A stretch of DNA of 64,000 bases from Mesodorylaimus sp. YZB2_4 (lineage: Eukaryota > Nematoda > Enoplea > Dorylaimida > Dorylaimidae), in contig JASANH010000873.1 in assembly GCA_030248295.1 (NCBI GenBank), positions 1,116,001-1,180,000 on the forward strand, read 5' to 3'. Of the stretch, positions 48,294 to 61,800 are shown piece by piece. Positions within the stretch are counted from its first letter, which is position 1. Every line of letters starts with the position of its first letter. The position numbers and the translations under genes are program-made. The notes under the pieces were generated by a model. It made no database searches. It was not told the DNA's origin and saw only the letters and a list, made by a program, of their open reading frames with translations.

Positions 48294-49944
48294 TTACAAT
48301 AAGTACACCAACGCATCCTCTACAGGATGCACTGCCCTAATTTTACTAAGCCCCGACTTATGTTTTGTACATATGTCTAACTTTCCTCCCAGAAGCATGG
48401 CAGCACAAACCGTAACCTTACCTAACTGAGCTAAAGGAGTCTCCATATCCTCCTCAGTAAACACGCGTTTCGGGAAATTGGTCATAAAAGTAAACGGATC
48501 GTTCGTATTTCCGGATTGTAACTGCACGTACAGCCGTACGGCCGACAGCGGCTCTTTCGCACCAAAGACATGTTTCAACGTACTGCCATTCATAAGCCGC
48601 ACCTGTAAAAGAATTCTATCGCAGCGTTTCAAGACAAAAATTGAATATTTTCAGTTTACTTGAAGCTGACATTGATCGTAGTTCTTTTTCGCCTCAGTGG
48701 AAGCTGGAGACGAACTTACAGCAATAACAGAACTGCTCGGTGGTTTCTGATCACTTGAAACGGCCGCGCCACCCTGTAGCTGAAATCTTATTGGGCGTAA
48801 CAGTCACATCAGCTGGTGATGACGTATTGGTACAACTAACCTGTTTTTTCGCCTCCCGATCGAGCTTGATTTGCTCCAATATGCGTTGCCTAAAAGCAAT
48901 GTCATGGTTGGATCAGAAATGACCAAAAGTCAGTAGGACCATTACTTAGCCAAGGCGTCTTCTTTTTTCTGTCGGCGTTTATCCTCGGCGATTTTTTTCA
49001 TTTCCTCCTCTTCAATCCTGGAATACGGCAGCACAAGTCGAAGCAAGGAAAATCGGTTGGTCAATATGATTACCTCTGTTTCGCAGCGAGCATTTGTTGA
49101 CCAGTAACTCGTCTTTGCTTTTCCATGTCGACAGCCTTCTTCTTTTCTTCTTCCTCTTTCTCCAAACGTTTTCTTTTCAGACGTTCTTGCAAACTAAAAA
49201 ATCATGTCGTGTCACTGGTTGACGGGATAGAAGCGGAAGGGGGAAATGCATACTCCAGCATTCGTGCCTTCTTTTCTTCCTCTGTCAACGGCTTCACCTC
49301 ATCAGTTGATTCCGAAAAATTGGCGTGCCCACTCTTGACAGCGTGAAAATGGACTTCGTCTTCGGTCCGGAATAACTTGCCACAGCTAAAGCAAATATAG
49401 TTTAGAGAGATGTTCAAATCGACCTGACAATTTACTCTTCGCATTTGATTGATTTCGCGTCTTGTGGTTTCTCTTCAGGTTTTGGGGCCGTAGCGGTGAT
49501 CGCAGGTGGATCATCCATCGTAATCTCGACCGTTGTTGACTGCTCATGATCCGCCCCTGTAGCGCAAAATCGGGAATTTACAAAAACATAAAAATGCAAC
49601 TAAGCTTGCACACCTTCGCCTGTAACCATGGGCTCGTTATCAGGATGGCTAATGATCCTAAAATGGAAAAGGTTGCCTATGTAGACGCACAGTAAAGCAG
49701 CAAAGTCAAGTTCAGTAAAGTCAAGTCAAAAGTATACTCAATTTTACAAAACCGCCCCAAAAACTTTACCAATTAATCGCATCTTCCAAATTCGATCCGC
49801 CCGTGCATTTAATCGCTTGCTCCCTAAATTGGAATCCGCACCTTTTCTCTACTATACGTACTTTTGATATAATCAGCCACCATAAACTCACGCCTTGTCC
49901 TTGGGAAAACCCATCTCGAGCAATAAATCCAATGTCGACGACAT
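48294..49944 (-). CDS. UBXN1: UBX domain protein 1 (UBXN1/SAKS1) with C2H2 finger
   Basis: Cofactor of the p97/VCP segregase that binds ubiquitin chains. Ten exons (49944-49892, 49823-49770, 49657-49614, 49556-49436, 49385-49254, 49193-49074, 49017-48946, 48889-48841, 48773-48660, 48602-48294) join in frame to 355 residues. The UBA domain is built from exons 1-3 (LLLEMGFPKDKA, CTGGSNLEDAINW). A zinc finger follows (CEDCGKLFRTEDEVHFHAVKSGH), then SESTDEVKPLTEEEKK, a charged coiled coil, and the UBX fold (CQLQVRLMNGSTLKHVF, AVRLYVQLQSG, FMTNFPKRVFTEEDMETPLAQLG). The FP dipeptide loop used for p97 contact is present as NFPKR. The last 40 residues depend on reading through a gtaagg near 48425; a spliced, shorter end is possible. 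Confidence 0.93.
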
Positions 49945-51627
49945 CGCTGCTAATTTGAAAAATGAACAATTTTTTGGTTTGATAATAACCTTGATCCACT
50001 GCCGCAAATGCAGTCAAGCCAAGAAGCAGGAAAAATGACGTGACGATGCGTCTCAATCTTAAATTGGTCATAATTTACGCACTTTAGCAGACATCTCTGC
50101 CGCTTATGACAAAACGCACACAGTAGCTAGGATGAATGAAAAATGTCCATCTCCCATTTTGTAGCTAGCTCTTGTGGAAGTGGATATTTTTGTGGGTCGA
50201 CGGGGTTTGTTGACGTTGGAAATCGAAGAAAGTGATTTGGATCGCAGAGTAAGTTACATTTGGGCCTAGTGTAATTGTATCTTTATGGTAATAGAGAATC
50301 GATGTGCTGATACCGAAGAAATATTTATTTCATGCCGATGATTGATCGAGAGCGATGACGAATATTTAATAATGCATGATGTCATGACTATATTCAATTG
50401 AATAGTACGAAGGAACAGACAAATTGATTTTTTGACATGCCTTCAGAACGAGTGGCTCGTTGATTTTACGTCGGGTCTTAGCAATTTCAGTCGATAAGGT
50501 TTAGGCTGACCGAAGGATTTATGTAGCTAGCCTTGCAGTATAATTGCTGCAGTACCCGCAATACCGCAGAGGATTCGTTGCAGAGGTTATAGTGCCGTTA
50601 CTCCCCATTGTTCTGTACAATAGCGAACTCTTGCTTGTGAAGTGTTTCGTTTACATAACAAATGTTCTCGCCCTTTCATGCTTTTTTTCCAATTTAGATA
50701 TACCCGCGAGTCAAGAGTCGTTTTGGGACTTGTTATGCATAGGCCTAATAAAAGGTAAGAATCAACAGGAAATGTTTAGCATGTGGCCCAAGTGGCAGGT
50801 TTAGAGGAAATTATAAATTTTGTGTTGTATGGCGTTGACATCGAAATTCGTTTTCTCCTTTGATTTTGTCAGCGCACCCAAAAAGCAATTATGGCCTGTG
50901 TTTGCCTGGTGCGATAGTCAGTTATATTGGGCCTTGTTTGTGCCTCTAATGATGCTATTTCGCGGTTCGGCAAACGTCAAATTAAGGGCTGAGGGTGTGG
51001 TAATCAGTGCGTTTCTGTATAGATAAGCGGTTGCCCAAAAGCAGTCTTCCAAAATCAGTGCTCGGTGCTAGGGGCCAAATTGCTCTCTTACGGGTTGGTA
51101 ACGTTTTTCGCCACTCCATTGCGTATCAAGAAGAAAGGACTGGCGCCCCGGGCAGTCTCCGCGGAGTGTTTCCGCATTTGTAAAATGGCGAAGAGGGCGG
51201 GCGGGCTTTGGCTTCGCGTAGTTATAAGAGAAGCTATGCTAGTTGGCGTCGATCAATCGACCATCGCTTTAGTGAGTGCTTCAGATGTGAGCGTTCCGGT
51301 GCTGTGCACCCATCGCCCGTTTCGGAAGGGCACAGCGAGAGTTGGTAACGGAAGAAGCAGACGGTATAGGGCAGAAATACGCATCCGTTGGGGACAAAAT
51401 GAATACTAAAATGGGTCTTCTTTAATTTGGACCTCGTCGCCATCATGCGCTTACCACTGAGAAAGTAACTGACGCTCGATTATTCATTAAGGTTAAAAGC
51501 TTGCTAAAAAATTTGGGGCACGTACAGGTGGTGGTTTTTTCTGAATACTGGAACACTCGTCAGAGCGTACACTGCCCCTTTTTAGGTTGTAGACTAGCGG
51601 CTTCGACCTCCATTTCAATATATTAGC
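49945..51627. other. Divergent intergenic region
   Basis: Between the UBXN1 and PIP5K starts. Two exon-like pieces occur on the plus strand: one after a cccattttgtag acceptor ending at gtaagttac near 50250, and one after ccaatttag near 50698 ending at gtaagaatc. Neither has family similarity; they may be 5' untranslated exons of PIP5K. Confidence 0.35.
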
Positions 51628-54600
51628 ATGGCTTCGACGAGCGAGCCCGGTCCATCGACTTCTCGTCCCGTGGTCGTAAAGTTCCAACCGCCTCCACTTG
51701 AAGTAAGCTTTTTCTTTTTTTTTGTTTCTTGTCAATAATTGAGGTAGTATTTTTTCTTCAGATTCACGGTGACGATCATCAAGGTGGCGAACGAGAATTA
51801 AGCCGCGAAAATAGTTTGATTACGCCGACGACTCCAGGCGCAGGTCCGTCGGGTCTTGGCGTAACACCTCGCGACGATAAACATGAGAAAAAGAAGATTG
51901 GACATAGGCGGTAAGCGTTCAAGACCTTGTGTTCTTACGACTCTTATTTCATAATTTGTCTTGATTTATAGCGTATTGGATAGCGGCGAGGTTACTTATA
52001 AAAAGGTAACTGAATTATATCCTTGCTCTGGACGAATTTTCTGAAAAAGAAACGTGCACTCGACTGCTTCAGGTTCCAACATCACAACTTATGGGCGCCA
52101 TTCAATTAGGCATAGCGAATGCAATAGGATCTCTCGCAAGCAAGCCCGAACGAGATTTACTGATGCAAGATTTTACCGTTATCGAAAATATTTATTTTCC
52201 TCAGTAAGATAATCCACTTGTTTTCCCCGTCTTTACGCCTAATTACTTATTATTTCAGAGATGGCAGCAGTACGACACCCTCGCATTCCTTTAGCGATTT
52301 TCGATTTAAAGGTTACGCCCCGATTGCATTTCGTTATTTTCGAGACCTGTTTCACATTAAGCCCGCAGATTTTTTGGTGAGTTCAAAATTTTCAAATTGT
52401 GGGCCACATGCAGTGTGTGCGGGATAAAATAGTTGCCCTTTCTGGGTTAGAGTTGCAATTTCTTAGATGCATTTGTGCTTATAGGCTTCTCTTTGCACTG
52501 AGCCATTAATCGAATTGTCAAATCCGGGCGCTAGCGGTAGTATTTTTTACATATCCAGTGACGATCAATTCATTATTAAAACGGTTCAGCATAAAGAAGC
52601 AGAGTTTTTGCAGAATTTGTTGGCCGGATATTATATGGTGCGTGTGGGATGGTGATTTGCATGAATTAGTAAAGAACTTGTTCCTTTTAGAATCTGAACC
52701 AAAATCCTCGCACTTTGCTGCCGAAGTTCTTCGGATTGTATTGCTACCAGGTAAAAGTGCGTCTTGCGAATTATTTTTACAGTTCAGAGCAAGGTCGACA
52801 TAAAGTGTATTTCAGAGCCTGGGAAAAAACGTGCGCTTACTAGTGATGAACAATTTACTTCCATCAACAATTCGTCTACATCAGAAGTACGATCTGAAAG
52901 GATCGACGTACAAACGCCGGGCATCAAAATACGAACGGGCGAAAGAGTCTCCCACCTTGAAGGATCTCGACTTCATGGAAGATCATCCTGAGGGAATTTA
53001 TTTGGAAGCATCAACTTACGAGGCTTTGGTGAGAACTATACAAAGGGACTGTTTGGTAAGTAAGATTACTTCTGGTTTGAGTGGCTTTGATGAATGTTTT
53101 TGTTCAAGGAGGTTAACATGATTTTTTTAGGTTCTCGAAAGTTTTAAAATCATGGACTACAGTTTACTGATGGGAGTTCATAATTTGGATGCGCCTCAGA
53201 AAGAAGCGGCAATCGATGAAGTTCAGTTGCAATTAGATGGAGGAAACGCAGTCGCCGTGAGCGGTGGGGCCAGCGACGGGGAGACGTCTCAGAAGAAACC
53301 TGATCCAAGTAAGCCTTTATTTGTTTTGTGTTCACTTTCATCAGAAAGAAAGACTATTTTGGTTCGTAGGAGAACGTAAAGTGGTTCGTCAAAAAACCAA
53401 GTTTAGTGCGTGGGAGTCGATTCAAACGGAGGCATTGCCAGTTGAACTCGGCGACGAATATCCGTGAGTTTTGATTTGATGCTTTTCTTAAGGCTGGCTG
53501 TGTTCTCGTAAATATTTGACAATATTTTAGGAATGGAGGAATTCCAGCACGCAGCGCCAAGGGCGAACGTCTTTTACTTTTTATTGGTATTATCGATATT
53601 TTGCAAAGCTACCGCCTGTTTAAGAAGTTCGAGCACGCGTGGAAGAGTGTTCTGCATGACGGGGTGCCGGAGTTTTTTGGAGATCTGAAAGGGTGTAAAT
53701 ATAAGGGGATTATGATTTTAGGATACCATATCGGTCCATCGCCCTAGTTTCTATGCGAGTCGTTTTCAAGAGTTCATGAGATCGAAAGTGTTCAAGAAAA
53801 TTCCGTCACGTAAGTGTGGCTGTTGGATGTTTAGTGGTAAGATACCGTACGACTTAGAATTTTACTACTTAGAAAGAACTGATTCTGGAGAGCTCGCGTA
53901 AAACGCTGCTCCCTCCCGCCTCGCCTTGCAACTTTTCTTTACTCTACAGTAATTTAGTTCCACATATTCTTTCCTGTGGGTGTTTGATTTTGGTGTAATG
54001 TGATACCATGAGTTTGATTGCCTTGACTGAAACCTCTTTAATCTTCTTTCGTCCAACTATAAAATCGATGACCCGTTGTTTTCAGTCGATTCTGCTGTCA
54101 GGGGAGAAACGCCGACGCGAAAATTTCGATCTTTGGTACAGTCCTATATAGGTATCGGAGGCTAGTGTTGAGTAGTATTCGCTGCGGTAGTTGGTTTCTC
54201 CTCTAGCTGATGTATAATTTTAACGCGGAATCTCCTGTTTTGTTATTTGCTTTTTGGTGATGGTGGGTGGATGCGTGGAGTTGCCATGGGTGCCAAATTT
54301 AATCCAATTGTGCACAAGGCCTGCTTTCGCAGTCGCCTTCCGGTCGATGTCTGGTTCACTTTGATTTCATAACGCTTAATCCCCTTACCTGCATGCACTT
54401 AGTTGTTCGGTTAACATACTAGCGATTAGCGCTTGCTCGTACGGGTAATAATAATGTTTTCATGGAGGCGCTGTAAAGTGTTCTTTGATAAAGGTGCTAG
54501 TTCGATAGGTGATCGTTTTTTCTGCCAATTTTAGCATTCAAACACAGCCCGAGCAAACGCAAGTCAAGAGAGCGACGCGGCACGGCATCGTCGACCGACG

Positions 54601-55759
54601 AGAGACCGCAGCGTACCAGTACAGGAGATATCGCACCAGCGCCCACAGGTACGTAGTTGGGGACTGGTGGGCTGATTGTGGGTCAACGTTCTGTTGTACT
54701 GTAGGTAGCGGGGTTCAAAGTGCAAGGCCGGACTTGGTGCCCGCGACAGCAGCAGCAGGAGAAAGTTCGGCCATCGGAGAGAATCGCCCCTCAATCAGGA
54801 AGCTGACTTTCGATGTGAATGCACGGCAGTTGCAAAGACAGGATACTTACGAGTACGTAAAGTGATATTGGATGTGTGGAATGCGGCTTCGAAAGACGTA
54901 ATCTGCTGTTTAGGAAGGAAGGTAAACGAGTCGAAAGATTATTTGCGTCATCAAATGATCCTACGAGTAAGTTGTTTATGCTTGTAGTTCGTGAGTTGCC
55001 CTCTGGCTCAAGTGGTATAAACCATGCACGAGCCCGGTCTGAGATTTCTGCAGGGGTTTGCTAGAATGCTCGTAGGCGGGCGTAATTCGAGAGATGTTCG
55101 TTTGTAAGGGGCGCAAATCCGAGTGGCTGGAGTCGAGATTTTGAAGGGGCTATGTATTTCAGAACGATCCTCGGGCGGTGATCCGACGCTTAAAAGGCAA
55201 ATAAGTTCTGAGGATGATGGCGAAGCGAAACCACTGGAGACGGTAAGTCATGTTTGCGTCGTGGTTATAGCTCTTGGTTTGTTTGATTTTATTTCCCGCC
55301 CTCGGCGTATTACACTTTTGGCCGATACAGACTTTGGTGTATCCATCTTTCAGACTCGTTTGTAGTTGGCATAAAGTACATATACTGGTTTGAGAGGGTG
55401 AGCGGAGGAAATTATTTTTTGCTCCACGTGATTGGGGCTGTTCGGGTGGCGGGCAGCGATGCTTAATTTAGTACTGGCTGATTGGTTTAGGCGCTTTCCT
55501 AATTCATAAAATCGTTAATCTCGGTTGTCTTCTGGGTGGCTTAGATTGATTTATGTACGCTGCATGGCATAACTGGCCTTCGGTCGTGTCCTGTCTGTGA
55601 ACGCAGTCATGACTTGGCTCCTTTTCAGACACTTTAACGGGCGAGCGGGAAGAATGGGATGCTTGGGATTTGCGTGATGTTCCAGTAGTATGTTTTACGC
55701 GTACGTTCGAAGAGGCAATTCCACGTGCACCATTCGATTACTGCGGAGCTGATGACTAA
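51628..55759 (+). CDS. PIP5K1: Phosphatidylinositol 4-phosphate 5-kinase, type I
   Basis: Makes PI(4,5)P2 from PI4P at the plasma membrane. Exons read in frame: 51628-51702, 51762-51910, 51972-52005, 52073-52203, 52259-52376, 52485-52637, 52691-52750, 52816-53055, 53131-53308, 53370-53463, 53531-53663, 53722-53809, 54086-54151, 54535-54648, 54705-54856. The kinase core begins MGAIQLGI and has a glycine-rich [14 protein letters not shown] (nucleotide-binding lysine), [35 protein letters not shown] (IMDYSLL catalytic box) and [20 protein letters not shown] ends the activation-loop region. The tail is Ser/Arg-rich ([16 protein letters not shown]). After 54856 the join is ambiguous: an exon at 55163 gives a quick stop, or another frame leads to a C-terminus ending FDYCGADD at 55759. 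Confidence 0.92.
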
Positions 55760-55928
55760 AATGGCAATTTCAAGTGCGTACGGTATATGCATTGTGTTAC
55801 GTAGGATGGGTTGTATGTAATATATTAGACAGGTTATGCCCTTACTGAATCACGAAGTAAAAACTAAGTTAGATGAAAAATGTGAAAGATATATCAAAAA
55901 ATTGAATTCCTTCAAAACTGATTCTTGT

Positions 55929-58307
55929 CTAGTCCGACTTGGCATTCTTGTCGTAGAAGTCCTTCATGAATTCTGCCAGTTTCTGCGTTTCTTGGAGCGT
56001 GACGGCGTTGAATAAGGAAGCTCTGATGCCGCCCACACTCCTGCAAAGGAGAGTGGTGAGGCGGGACGGTGGCGAGGGGGATGAAGATTACCTGTGCCCC
56101 TTCAACGAAACCAGGCCTTCCCTTTCGGCCGACGTGACGAATGCTTTCTCCAAGGCCTCGACACCGTGCTCGCTGCCGATGCGGAACGGAATGTTCATGC
56201 GACTGCGGCAAGCTAGTTCTACTGGACAGCTGCAAGGAAAGGGGTGAGGGCTGGGTGGGGAGGGGAGGCAGACTTACAAGTAGAAGTGGTTCGATTGGTC
56301 GATGACGTCGTAGATCATGCTGGCCTTGCGTTGGTTGATCTTGGCCATCTCGTCCAGCCCGCCCAGCCCCTTGAGCCATTCCAGAATCAAGTTCGTGACG
56401 TAAATGCTGCAAGCGAGGAGTCTGGTGTTGAATAGGCACTCGAGGGATGGGACTCACCAGAAGACGGGTGGTGTGTTGTACACTGATTTCATCTTGCTTT
56501 GTTCCCTGTAGTCGAAGATGGACGGGCATGACTTCTTGGCGTGCCCTATCAGGTCCTCGCGCACTATCACCAGTGCCATGCCAGCCGTGCCTAGATTCTT
56601 TTGAGTGCCAGCGAAAATGACTCCGTGCTGAAAAGGGGGAGTACAGAATTGGGGGGGGGGGGGGGGAAGCCTATAGACTGACCTTGGCCACGTCGATCGG
56701 GCGACTCAGGGCATTGGACGAAATGTCAGCAACCAGTGGCTTGCCGTGACTGTCAGGAGTGTAGTTGAACTCGACGCCTGAACAGTGAAGCTGAGGTGCA
56801 AGGATGTGCTGAGGCACGTGACAGGTGCTCACCGTGTATGGTCTCGTTGGCGCAGTAGTAAACATAGCTGGCGTCTTCGGTCAGAGTCCATTCGGATGGA
56901 TCTGGGATGCCTGAAGTCAAACTGTCGATGATCCTCTGCACGTTGACAACGTCACCAGTTGAGGTGATGTTTCAGCCGTGCACCAGGCCGGAGTTCCTCG
57001 GCCCTTTCTTTGCATAAGCTCCACCAGTCAGTCCCTTCAGTGTGCGGACCCTGGCGTATTACAGAATCATATGGGTATGCATGCATCACTGTCTGCCGGA
57101 ACATTCCTTCTTCCTCTGATCATCGTCTCAAAGTACTGTCAGTGGAAATGGCGACCCCGGGTGGGCTAGACAGCGTCAGCAGGATCACATGGGTCTTATC
57201 GAAAGATTAGGGATGGTTTACAGATTCTAGCCTGAATACACCGCTGGTATGCCTGCATGGTTATTGTTGTTGCCCCCAAATGCGCCCCTTTCGTGCTCGG
57301 CTGGCTGCATAAATGGACACCCCCCCCCCCCCCAGCTTGGTCGGCTAAAAAGTTGGCAAGTGTCCCCCGTGGTGTTTTACCCCTGCCCCTAGAGGTCGTG
57401 GAAAGGCCAGTTTTGCCCCTGATGGAGTTCATATAGTCAGTTCTAGCAAGTGACGTTATCTCACGTTTGTTGCGAACAGTGGCAAGACCGTTAAAAGTTT
57501 AAAAATGAGAAATGGCGGGAAAATATTCATAAACCGCAGATCATCCAGGTCTTGCTGATGCCAAACCCTCTTGGAGGATATTTGAAAATATGGGCTAATC
57601 GAGAGGACAGAGTGTGCGCTATCCGATGACACCATCTACGAGTAGTGTCCACATGCACCCATCCACTTACGTGTGAACTTCTGATTCACATCGAACACCT
57701 TGTGCACCTGCAAATACTTGGCCGCCTCGGTAGCCGCTTTCTTCGACCAGTCTCCAGTGACCAGATAATCAGCCGAAGAGTGCTCTCCTCTGGCCAAGTT
57801 CAAGGGCACTGCTGAGAATTGACCTGTGCCACCGCCTTGCAGAAACAGAACGTGATGCGAGTGGGGGATGCCTCTAAAATAGGAAGCAGGCCCACATTCC
57901 AGTCACGTGAACCGCACACCATACAAGAACTGGCTCGGGTATCAAAGTACAACCACCCTGTGCTCGTGGCGTGATGCCCTGAAGACATGCACTGTGCAGT
58001 ACTTACGCCAACTCACGCAGATTATGCTCAGTTTTGTGCAGAAGATTATCAAACTCGGCAGAACGATGACTGATTTCTGAAAAGGAGCACGTCCTTCACA
58101 CAGGGCAGGGCACCCATGCAGACCACACCACCTAGGATACTGATACCACTGTCCTGGTACTCGTGCAGCTCCCGTTGAATTTGTTCCAGCACCTGCAATC
58201 ACCTGTAGCTGTCAATTACTTACACGATATCACCAGAGACTTACTGGTTCTGGAATCTTGGCTGGCCCAGGCCCGAAATTGATAACGCTCTTGGTCTTTG
58301 GAAACAT
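55929..58307 (-). CDS. PSAT1: Phosphoserine aminotransferase
   Basis: PLP enzyme converting 3-phosphohydroxypyruvate and glutamate to phosphoserine and 2-oxoglutarate in serine synthesis. Exons 58307-58245, 58192-58132, 58076-58007 and 57873-57671 are clear and in frame ([45 protein letters not shown]). Further exons: about 56955-56832 ([15 protein letters not shown]), then the piece with [16 protein letters not shown], the PLP-lysine piece [28 protein letters not shown], and [17 protein letters not shown]-type sequence ending at 55929. The lysine in TQKN is the Schiff-base residue. The acceptor before the 56.95 kb exon could not be fixed. Two long homopolymers lie in introns. The 3' end faces PIP5K at about 170 bp. 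Confidence 0.94.
56651..56666 (+). repeat. Poly-G tract (16) in a PSAT1 intron
   Basis: Uninterrupted run of 16 G between two PSAT1 exons. Confidence 0.9.
57318..57333 (+). repeat. Poly-C tract (16) in a PSAT1 intron
   Basis: Uninterrupted run of 16 C inside the largest PSAT1 intron, which also carries other low-complexity CCCC clusters. Confidence 0.9.
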
Positions 58308-58833
58308 GATGCAATCGATACCGACCATACACAGTGCAACCAAGGGCGGGCGACAAAGGTGAATGAACGCAACTGGTGGAGCTCGTTGATCCCGTTTACG
58401 TCGTCTCGGATCAATAGCGTAGGATGATGAGCCGCAGACCGGTTCTGCATTGCCAACCAATTTCGTCCGTCCACGTGATCGTCGTCATGTGCACGTACTA
58501 AGTAATTTTGAATTGCCGCCATAACGCTGTGTGGTTGCTGTAAGCATATCGAAAGCCCCTTACAGTGCGCGCACGTGCATTTAAGTTTTCGAAGGCTCTC
58601 CTAAGCACGAGCAGAGAGCAAAGTGCATAATTTCGCAATTATCATCAAAAATGCGCATCGATAAATGAATTATCAGACACTTTTGACTTGTTACCTGACC
58701 GACTAGTATAGTAATAAGCCGGATAAACATTTTCCAATAACGGTGCGCGTGAAACGAAGGAAAGAATGGGAAGGTAAGGAAAAATTGTCTTTTGTCCAGT
58801 CATACGTCCAACCTGCACAGTAAGCAAAAATAT

Positions 58834-61800
58834 ATGTGCAATACGCGAGATTATTATTGTTTCAGCGCGGCTTCCAAATTGAGAAAGCATCTACAAAGGG
58901 GCGACGAATACGCCGTTATGCAGCTGTACGAACGGCATACAGAAATCCGTAAATCGTTGGATCCAAATGCTTCATACGGAGAACATTATGGTCACAACAC
59001 CCCCTTGCATTATTCGGCTAAACATTGCATGAAGGCTATGATAAGGTAAGAGGAATAAGTTCGCTCCCTACATTGGTATCGGAAACTGGCTACCTTTCGA
59101 AGTATTGGTCCAGGACCTAGAGTTGAGAATGCTGTTCTGAGGAATTTGGAGAGAGCATGTGATGAATGAGTCAGTGTTGTGATACAATTTCTGAAATTAC
59201 AGTGCAAATGGCGTGCAAGTTGAGATATAGCCTAGGTTAATACCAGTATTTTAAGGTATTTTTGCCGAACATCGTGGGCGTCATGATTCGGCAACAGCTC
59301 TTGCAGCTGTTGAAACAGGCCGTGCTTGTGTATCCATCCGCTCAGATGCGTTGCTGGGGGTAGAAAGAGCAAACACAACTTAAATTCAGAACGGATGGCC
59401 CTGAGAGGTCCTAAAGCTGTCTTTTTGAATATTATTTTTTTGGAAAACGTGTTAGAGCAATCTAGCTGATCGTCGAAGTGTAGTATGGGTTAGAGAAGAT
59501 TAGAACAAACGTGCAGGAGCAGGGAGTGAAAAATGGCTTTTTTCTTTTATAAATTACCCAATATCTTATGGCGCTCTGGCAGTTCCCGCGAGCATAATCT
59601 CGACCGTTAAGGATGAGTCAGTCTCACATGGCGGTTACCGGGTGCCGAAAGTATGGTCGTGGCCAATTGGCGTGTCGTCGTGATAAATAGCTGTGGTGGT
59701 GAAAATTTGCGGTTTGATATGGTAGTTGCCCGAGAAAGAGATGAGAATCTTGCGTAGACGGACAAATATCCTTAGTTTCACGTTATTGTTCCTTTCCTCC
59801 TACACATGCGGCTGGGTCTCTTCTTGCTGAGTAGAATATGTTTTCTCTAGAATTGTTGCAATGAAACTTTGCGAGAATTTAATTCCATTGAACGAGATGC
59901 TGTTTTGGAATTGCATTATGTTATTTGCCTGGGAATACTTTGTGCCGACTGGACATCAAGCTTGGCCTTCTTGGTTTTTAGGATTTTCTTGTCTGATTAC
60001 AATGGAAATCCAAACAAACGCAATGCTGAAGAGTCGACGCCGTTGCATCTAGTTTGCCAACTGGGCGGCCGAAGTAGAAGTGTGGAGGCGAAACTGAGGG
60101 CCGAATGTCTGAGCTTATTCCTCGCGTGGGAAGGATCCGTGCTAAGCAGCGGAGAAAAGGAACGTGTAAATTTGGATTGCCAAGATTCCGTAAGTACCGT
60201 TCATTTACTTAATTATGCGTGGAGGCGATTTGGTGGGTGGGCGATTTATCTCTAACTGCCTTCCTCAAGACTCGCTAAGCAATGTGGCTCTTTTTAGAAA
60301 AAGTGCACGGCGCTTCATTACGCTGCACAGTCCGGATTGAAAAGATGCGTCGAAGTATGTTCTCTGAGCCAATTGCTTGTATGTTTTTCTTTTAATTGTT
60401 TTTGCGCTTTTAGATGCTAGTTTGCAAAGGAGCAAATCTATTTCTGGAAAACGAGAACAAAGAAACCGCCGTAAGTTGTCTCCTTTAAAAAGTAGCAGTC
60501 GATTTTTTGATTTTCCGCGTTTTAGTGCGACTGCGCCGTCAAATCCAACCACCAAGACATTGCTGAATATTTAGAGACCAAAATGTTGTTTGCCGTAAGC
60601 CGCCCATCGATTATCAGAGTGCGTAGTAAGGTCCTGTTTTTGCATTTATAGCAAGAAAATAATGACGACCTGAATGAAGAGGACCTCTTCCCGGTGACTG
60701 AAGTAAGCTGAGTTGGCCTCTCACCGTTCTGTGCTTATTTTCGTTGCTAATTTTAGCGCTATAGCGGCCTAAGAGAACAAGATCTTCGAGAAGCCAAAGA
60801 TTTGCTGCTGGTTGAGACGTCGGACATGTTGCGTATTCCACTGTTCACTGCGGAGGCTTTGCTCAAGAATCATGGTAATATTTGATAGTGTCCGTAAAAA
60901 AATGAGGACTAATTTTAAGTTTGCAGAGTGGTCTCGAGAATCGTTGTTGGAGTCATGGATGCGGGATCCGGTTGCGTGCTGTGAGAAATGCGGTGTTCAG
61001 CCTCCATTGTCGTTGACTGGTCGCCAAGGATCGACGGCGTCGTCAAGTCGTTTATCGACAACGGGCGAAGGTAGCGTTGGTGCTACGGCTGGTGGCGATG
61101 GTGACAGTTTTGTTGAATCTGTAATGGATGATGATGATCCATTTTCACCCTTGGCGGCTAATTCGTGCGCGGAAGTTTCGTCTTTGCGTGGTCGCTTGTC
61201 GTCGTCCTCACTGAACAACGCAGAGATGCAGGTATGTGGTCTTGCGTTTCTAGCGTAATTGCGGTTGATTGTGCTCGTTTTACTTTCAGTGTGAAATATG
61301 TACGGAAACAATACCACCTTCGAAAATCGTGGCAAGCTCGGAATGCGGTCATCGATTTTGCAGGGATTGTTGGAAAAGGTATGCGGATTTGCTGATGTCA
61401 TATCATACTTCTGTGGATGACGTGAAGTTTTGCTTTCAGTTACATAAACGTGAAAGTGCAAGATGGCGAGTTTCATGGTATCAATTGTCCTGCATATGGA
61501 TGCACGAAACTGGTATCACTTGATTTGATTGAACAAGTTCTTTCACCTCAAATGGCGAGAAAATTTTTGAAATTTGATATCAAAGTAAAGTGTAATTTTG
61601 GATAGTTTTTAATGCGCTGGTACAAATGCTATTTTTAGGCGTTTGTGGAAAGTAATCCGAGGATTAAGTGGTGCCCGTATCCTGGTTGCACAAATGCCGT
61701 TCGTCTGCCTGACGCCGAAGAACAACCGCCAGTATATTTGCGCGCCTTTCCCACGTTGCAGCCGCCCCCACCAACGTCGAGGACCGTTTACTGCCCGAAT

